Positions 24,029 through 24,616 of a stretch of 24,616 nt of DNA are shown here, piece after piece. The notes beneath the pieces were generated by a model, which saw only the letters and a list, made by a program, of their open reading frames with translations, searched no databases and was not told the DNA's origin. Numbering within the stretch: position 1 is the stretch's first letter; each line of letters starts with the position of its first letter. Both the position numbers and the translations under genes were made by a program. The stretch comes from an uncultured Lachnospiraceae bacterium (lineage in GTDB: Bacteria > Bacillota > Clostridia > Lachnospirales > Lachnospiraceae), in NCBI GenBank assembly GCA_910584785.1, contig CAJUDX010000047.1, positions 1-24,616 of the forward strand. Reading direction: 5' to 3'.

Positions 24029-24577
24029 TTAGGCAAGCTGAATCCGGGTAAGTTCTTTCTGCAACTCATAGATCTGGGTTTTAATGCTGGAATCCACTAC
24101 CCGGTCGCCGATGCGGATCACCATACCGCCAATCAGGGAAGGATCTACGGTATAATGAATTTCAAACTCCTCATAAGCGGTAGTAGCCAGCAGCCGTTCT
24201 CTAACCTGCGCTTTCTGCGCACTGCTTAATTCCACGGCACTGCTGACAAACGCCGTGCCGATCTTTTTAACCTCCTTAACCTGGCCGATGAAGTACTCCA
24301 GGATGGAAGGAATTTCTTTATGCCTGCCCTTTTCCACTGCTATGGTCAGGAAGCCCAGCATATCCGGGGAAATCCGGTCGCAGAAAACCCGCTCCAGCAC
24401 ACCAAGCTTTTCTTCCTTGACAACCTTAGGATTGTCCAGAAGAACTGCCAGCTCCGGGTTCTCCTTCCAAACTTCCATCAGGGCTTTTGCCTCGTCAAAC
24501 AAGGCATCCATCTCCTGATGTTCCAGGGCGGCTTCCATCAGGGCATCGCCGTATACCTTTGATACTAGCTTAGCCAT
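24029..24577 (-). CDS. atpH: F1Fo ATP synthase delta subunit
   Basis: This peripheral-stalk subunit ties the F1 head to the b subunits. It is 182 residues, the normal length. The N-terminal helical domain (KVYGDALMEAALEH...) and the C-terminal part with DPSLIGGMVIRIGDRVVDSSIKTQ are typical. Its start overlaps the end of atpF by 13 nt, which suggests coupled translation; GGTGAG precedes the ATG. An 80-nt gap leads to atpA. Confidence 0.95.
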   Translation of the reverse strand: MAKLVSKVYGDALMEAALEHQEMDALFDEAKALMEVWKENPELAVLLDNPKVVKEEKLGVLERVFCDRISPDMLGFLTIAVEKGRHKEIPSILEYFIGQVKEVKKIGTAFVSSAVELSSAQKAQVRERLLATTAYEEFEIHYTVDPSLIGGMVIRIGDRVVDSSIKTQIYELQKELTRIQLA

Positions 24578-24616
24578 GTGCTCTCACCCATCTCCTTTAA
24601 TGTTTCATCAATCAGG
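24565..24616 (-). CDS. atpF: F1Fo ATP synthase subunit b, C-terminal end (partial)
   Basis: The frame running off the right edge encodes LIDETLKEMGESTWLS and a stop. A short acidic end with TW near the terminus, directly before atpH, fits the C-terminus of the b subunit in the usual order atpF-H-A-G-D-C. Only 16 codons are in the window, so the call rests mainly on position and frame. Confidence 0.75.
   Translation of the reverse strand, partial: LIDETLKEMGESTWLS

Overview
The window looks like a chromosomal segment of an anaerobic Firmicute of the Lachnospiraceae/Clostridia type (Enterocloster/Hungatella/Lachnoclostridium-like; this placement is inference from protein content). Supporting signs are the clostridial-type RpoB and RpoC, strong AGGAGG ribosome binding sites, two secreted proteins with CW_binding_1/choline-binding-type repeats, and DUF378 and DUF3783 proteins. 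It is mostly housekeeping DNA with a small accessory cell-surface module at the left end. I see no prophage, CRISPR array or intact insertion sequence.

Layout, left to right. (1) 1-3700, + strand: a three-domain protein (winged helix, LicC-like nucleotidyltransferase, LicA-like kinase), then a secreted protein with about 11 aromatic cell-wall-binding repeats. (2) 3692-3735: terminator between convergent units. (3) 3765-11353, - strand: rpoB-rpoC, with a strong promoter in a divergent region shared with (4) a small + strand membrane-anchored protein of unknown function (11681-12181). (5) 12292-14870, - strand: a likely operon of zinc-ribbon protein, HAD phosphatase/phosphomutase and dihydroorotase (pyrC). 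(6) 14900-18168, - strand: topB, DUF3783 and DUF378 genes, ending in a bidirectional terminator. (7) 18309-19068, - strand: a second small secreted repeat protein with its own promoter and a structured leader. (8) 19403-19475: tRNA-Ala(CGC) with its own promoter and terminator. (9) 19564-24616, - strand: F1Fo ATP synthase genes atpF(partial)-H-A-G-D-C, ending in a terminator.

How genes may work together. If the first protein makes CDP-choline, as LicA and LicC do, it would feed phosphocholine decoration of cell-surface polymers. The adjacent repeat protein, and the second one near 18.6 kb, could be readers of that decoration. The winged helix fused to the two enzyme domains suggests a self-sensing enzyme/regulator, comparable in logic to NadR. 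No choline transporter or LicD-type transferase lies in the window, so this remains a hypothesis. The rest is transcription (rpoBC), pyrimidine synthesis (pyrC), DNA topology (topB), translation (tRNA) and energy coupling (atp).
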